Source: Kosmotogaceae bacterium UBA1373 (GTDB lineage Bacteria > Thermotogota > Thermotogae > Petrotogales > Kosmotogaceae). From it: DNA of 23,565 nucleotides. Made by a program: the position numbers and the translations under genes. Positions 23,040 to 23,565 of the stretch are shown piece by piece. The DNA lies in contig DBRH01000084.1 of NCBI GenBank assembly GCA_002305955.1, forward strand, positions 30,101 through 53,665, in the 5' to 3' direction. Within the stretch, counting starts at the first letter, position 1; each line of letters begins with the position of its first letter. The notes beneath the pieces were generated by a model. That model was given only the letters and a program-made list of their open reading frames with translations, was not told where the DNA came from and did not search any database.

Positions 23040-23565
23040 ATGCCAGCTGAAATAACGGCCGTAGATGTTGTAAGGATTCTCGGAACGCTTTCGGACGAAG
23101 GTGGCGATCGTTCGAGCAGGAACAGGTTCATTCATGGTTACCTGACTAAATACGACCGGCCCGAGCCTGTACTTGCCGATATAGAAAACCTTCTCGCCAG
23201 CTATCACGGTTTTGGAGGAGATATCGAGAGCCTGGAGAGGGCTTACGGCGATCTTCTTAACAGATTAGCCGAAGTGGCCGGCTTTTCTGTGGACTACATC
23301 AAGTACTCCGGAAGGGAAAAGATAACGGGTATCTGGAAGGTCAATGAAAGCTTCGAAATAAGGGTCTCGGCTATAATCGGGAAGAGCTTCGAGGAGGCCA
23401 AAGGGATAGCCAGAAACGCGCTGCTGATCCTTCCGCAGGAACTGGAACTGGGAAGACCCTTCGTTACGGTCAAACGACTGGGAGAGCTGTTCACAATGGT
23501 CTCGCAGATAGATCTACCGGTCAGTTCGGTGGCCTCGATTCTCATGACAGACGACGATTACGACA
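23040..23565 (+). CDS. Unrecognised protein, N-terminal part (partial)
   Basis: The frame from the ATG at 23040 stays open to the right edge (175 codons). A strong AGGGGGTGAAGTAT ribosome site precedes it. The peptide begins MPAEITAVDVVRILGTLSDE and contains SSRNRFIHGYLTKYDRPEPV, a predicted helical part (ADIENLLASYHGFGGDIESL), then YIKYSGREKITGIWKVNESF and PQELELGRPFVTVKRLGELF. There is no signal peptide, no membrane segment and no cysteine in the visible part. I do not recognise the family. Codon use resembles that of the neighbours, and the AT-rich upstream region with repeats suggests a regulated gene. Confidence 0.75.
   Translation, partial: MPAEITAVDVVRILGTLSDEGGDRSSRNRFIHGYLTKYDRPEPVLADIENLLASYHGFGGDIESLERAYGDLLNRLAEVAGFSVDYIKYSGREKITGIWKVNESFEIRVSAIIGKSFEEAKGIARNALLILPQELELGRPFVTVKRLGELFTMVSQIDLPVSSVASILMTDDDYD

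Overview
The window looks like chromosomal DNA from a member of the Thermotogota, probably the Kosmotogales (Mesotoga- or Kosmotoga-like). This is inferred from the gene repertoire: a class III ribonucleotide reductase, a membrane pyrophosphatase, DUF5320/MinD-ferredoxin/NifX genes, sugar ABC permeases with a binding protein that has no lipobox, and an Omp85-like outer-membrane protein. Frequent TTG and GTG starts behind strong GGAGG-type sites fit this. No rRNA, tRNA, CRISPR array, prophage or insertion sequence was seen. The genus call is not proven.

Left part (1-4187). A partial PolX-like helix-hairpin-helix gene runs off the left edge on the minus strand. Upstream of it is a tight minus-strand operon: two DUF5320-type glycine/arginine-rich proteins, two MinD-family ATPases each with an inserted 2x[4Fe-4S] ferredoxin domain, and a NifX/NifB-domain protein. 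This content resembles the 'orange protein' (ORP) clusters of anaerobes. The first two genes and their promoter have been tandemly duplicated (about 2.47-3.57 kb). In the second copy one gene is intact and the other is decayed to 30 codons. A class I methyltransferase gene follows on the plus strand.

Middle (4278-12118). A plus-strand operon encodes two sugar ABC permeases, the binding protein and an Omp85-like protein with one POTRA domain. It ends at a strong bidirectional terminator shared with the convergent nrdD-nrdG operon. The nrdD promoter carries two NrdR-box-like palindromes 31 bp apart that flank a TATAAT. Upstream of it lies a DnaQ-type exonuclease gene.

Right part (12222-23565). 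A plus-strand chain holds a small unknown gene, a DUF362 protein with a C-terminal diferredoxin, glycerol kinase, TsaE, Lon and the ribosome-biogenesis GTPase EngB. Genes overlap or nearly abut, and the chain ends at a second bidirectional terminator. Convergent to it is a membrane pyrophosphatase with the K+-independent signature. A short DUF3795-like remnant follows, then a GH1 glycosidase divergent from a PfkB-family sugar kinase. An unrecognised partial gene, preceded by an AT-rich region with a direct repeat, runs off the right edge.

Most of the window is ordinary, well-conserved gene content. The most notable points are the decaying DUF5320 duplication with its CATATATG-rich promoters, the NrdR double box, the Omp85-like gene in a sugar uptake operon, the long nrdD/nrdG overlap, and the two gene remnants. 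I did not find a convincing wholly new system.
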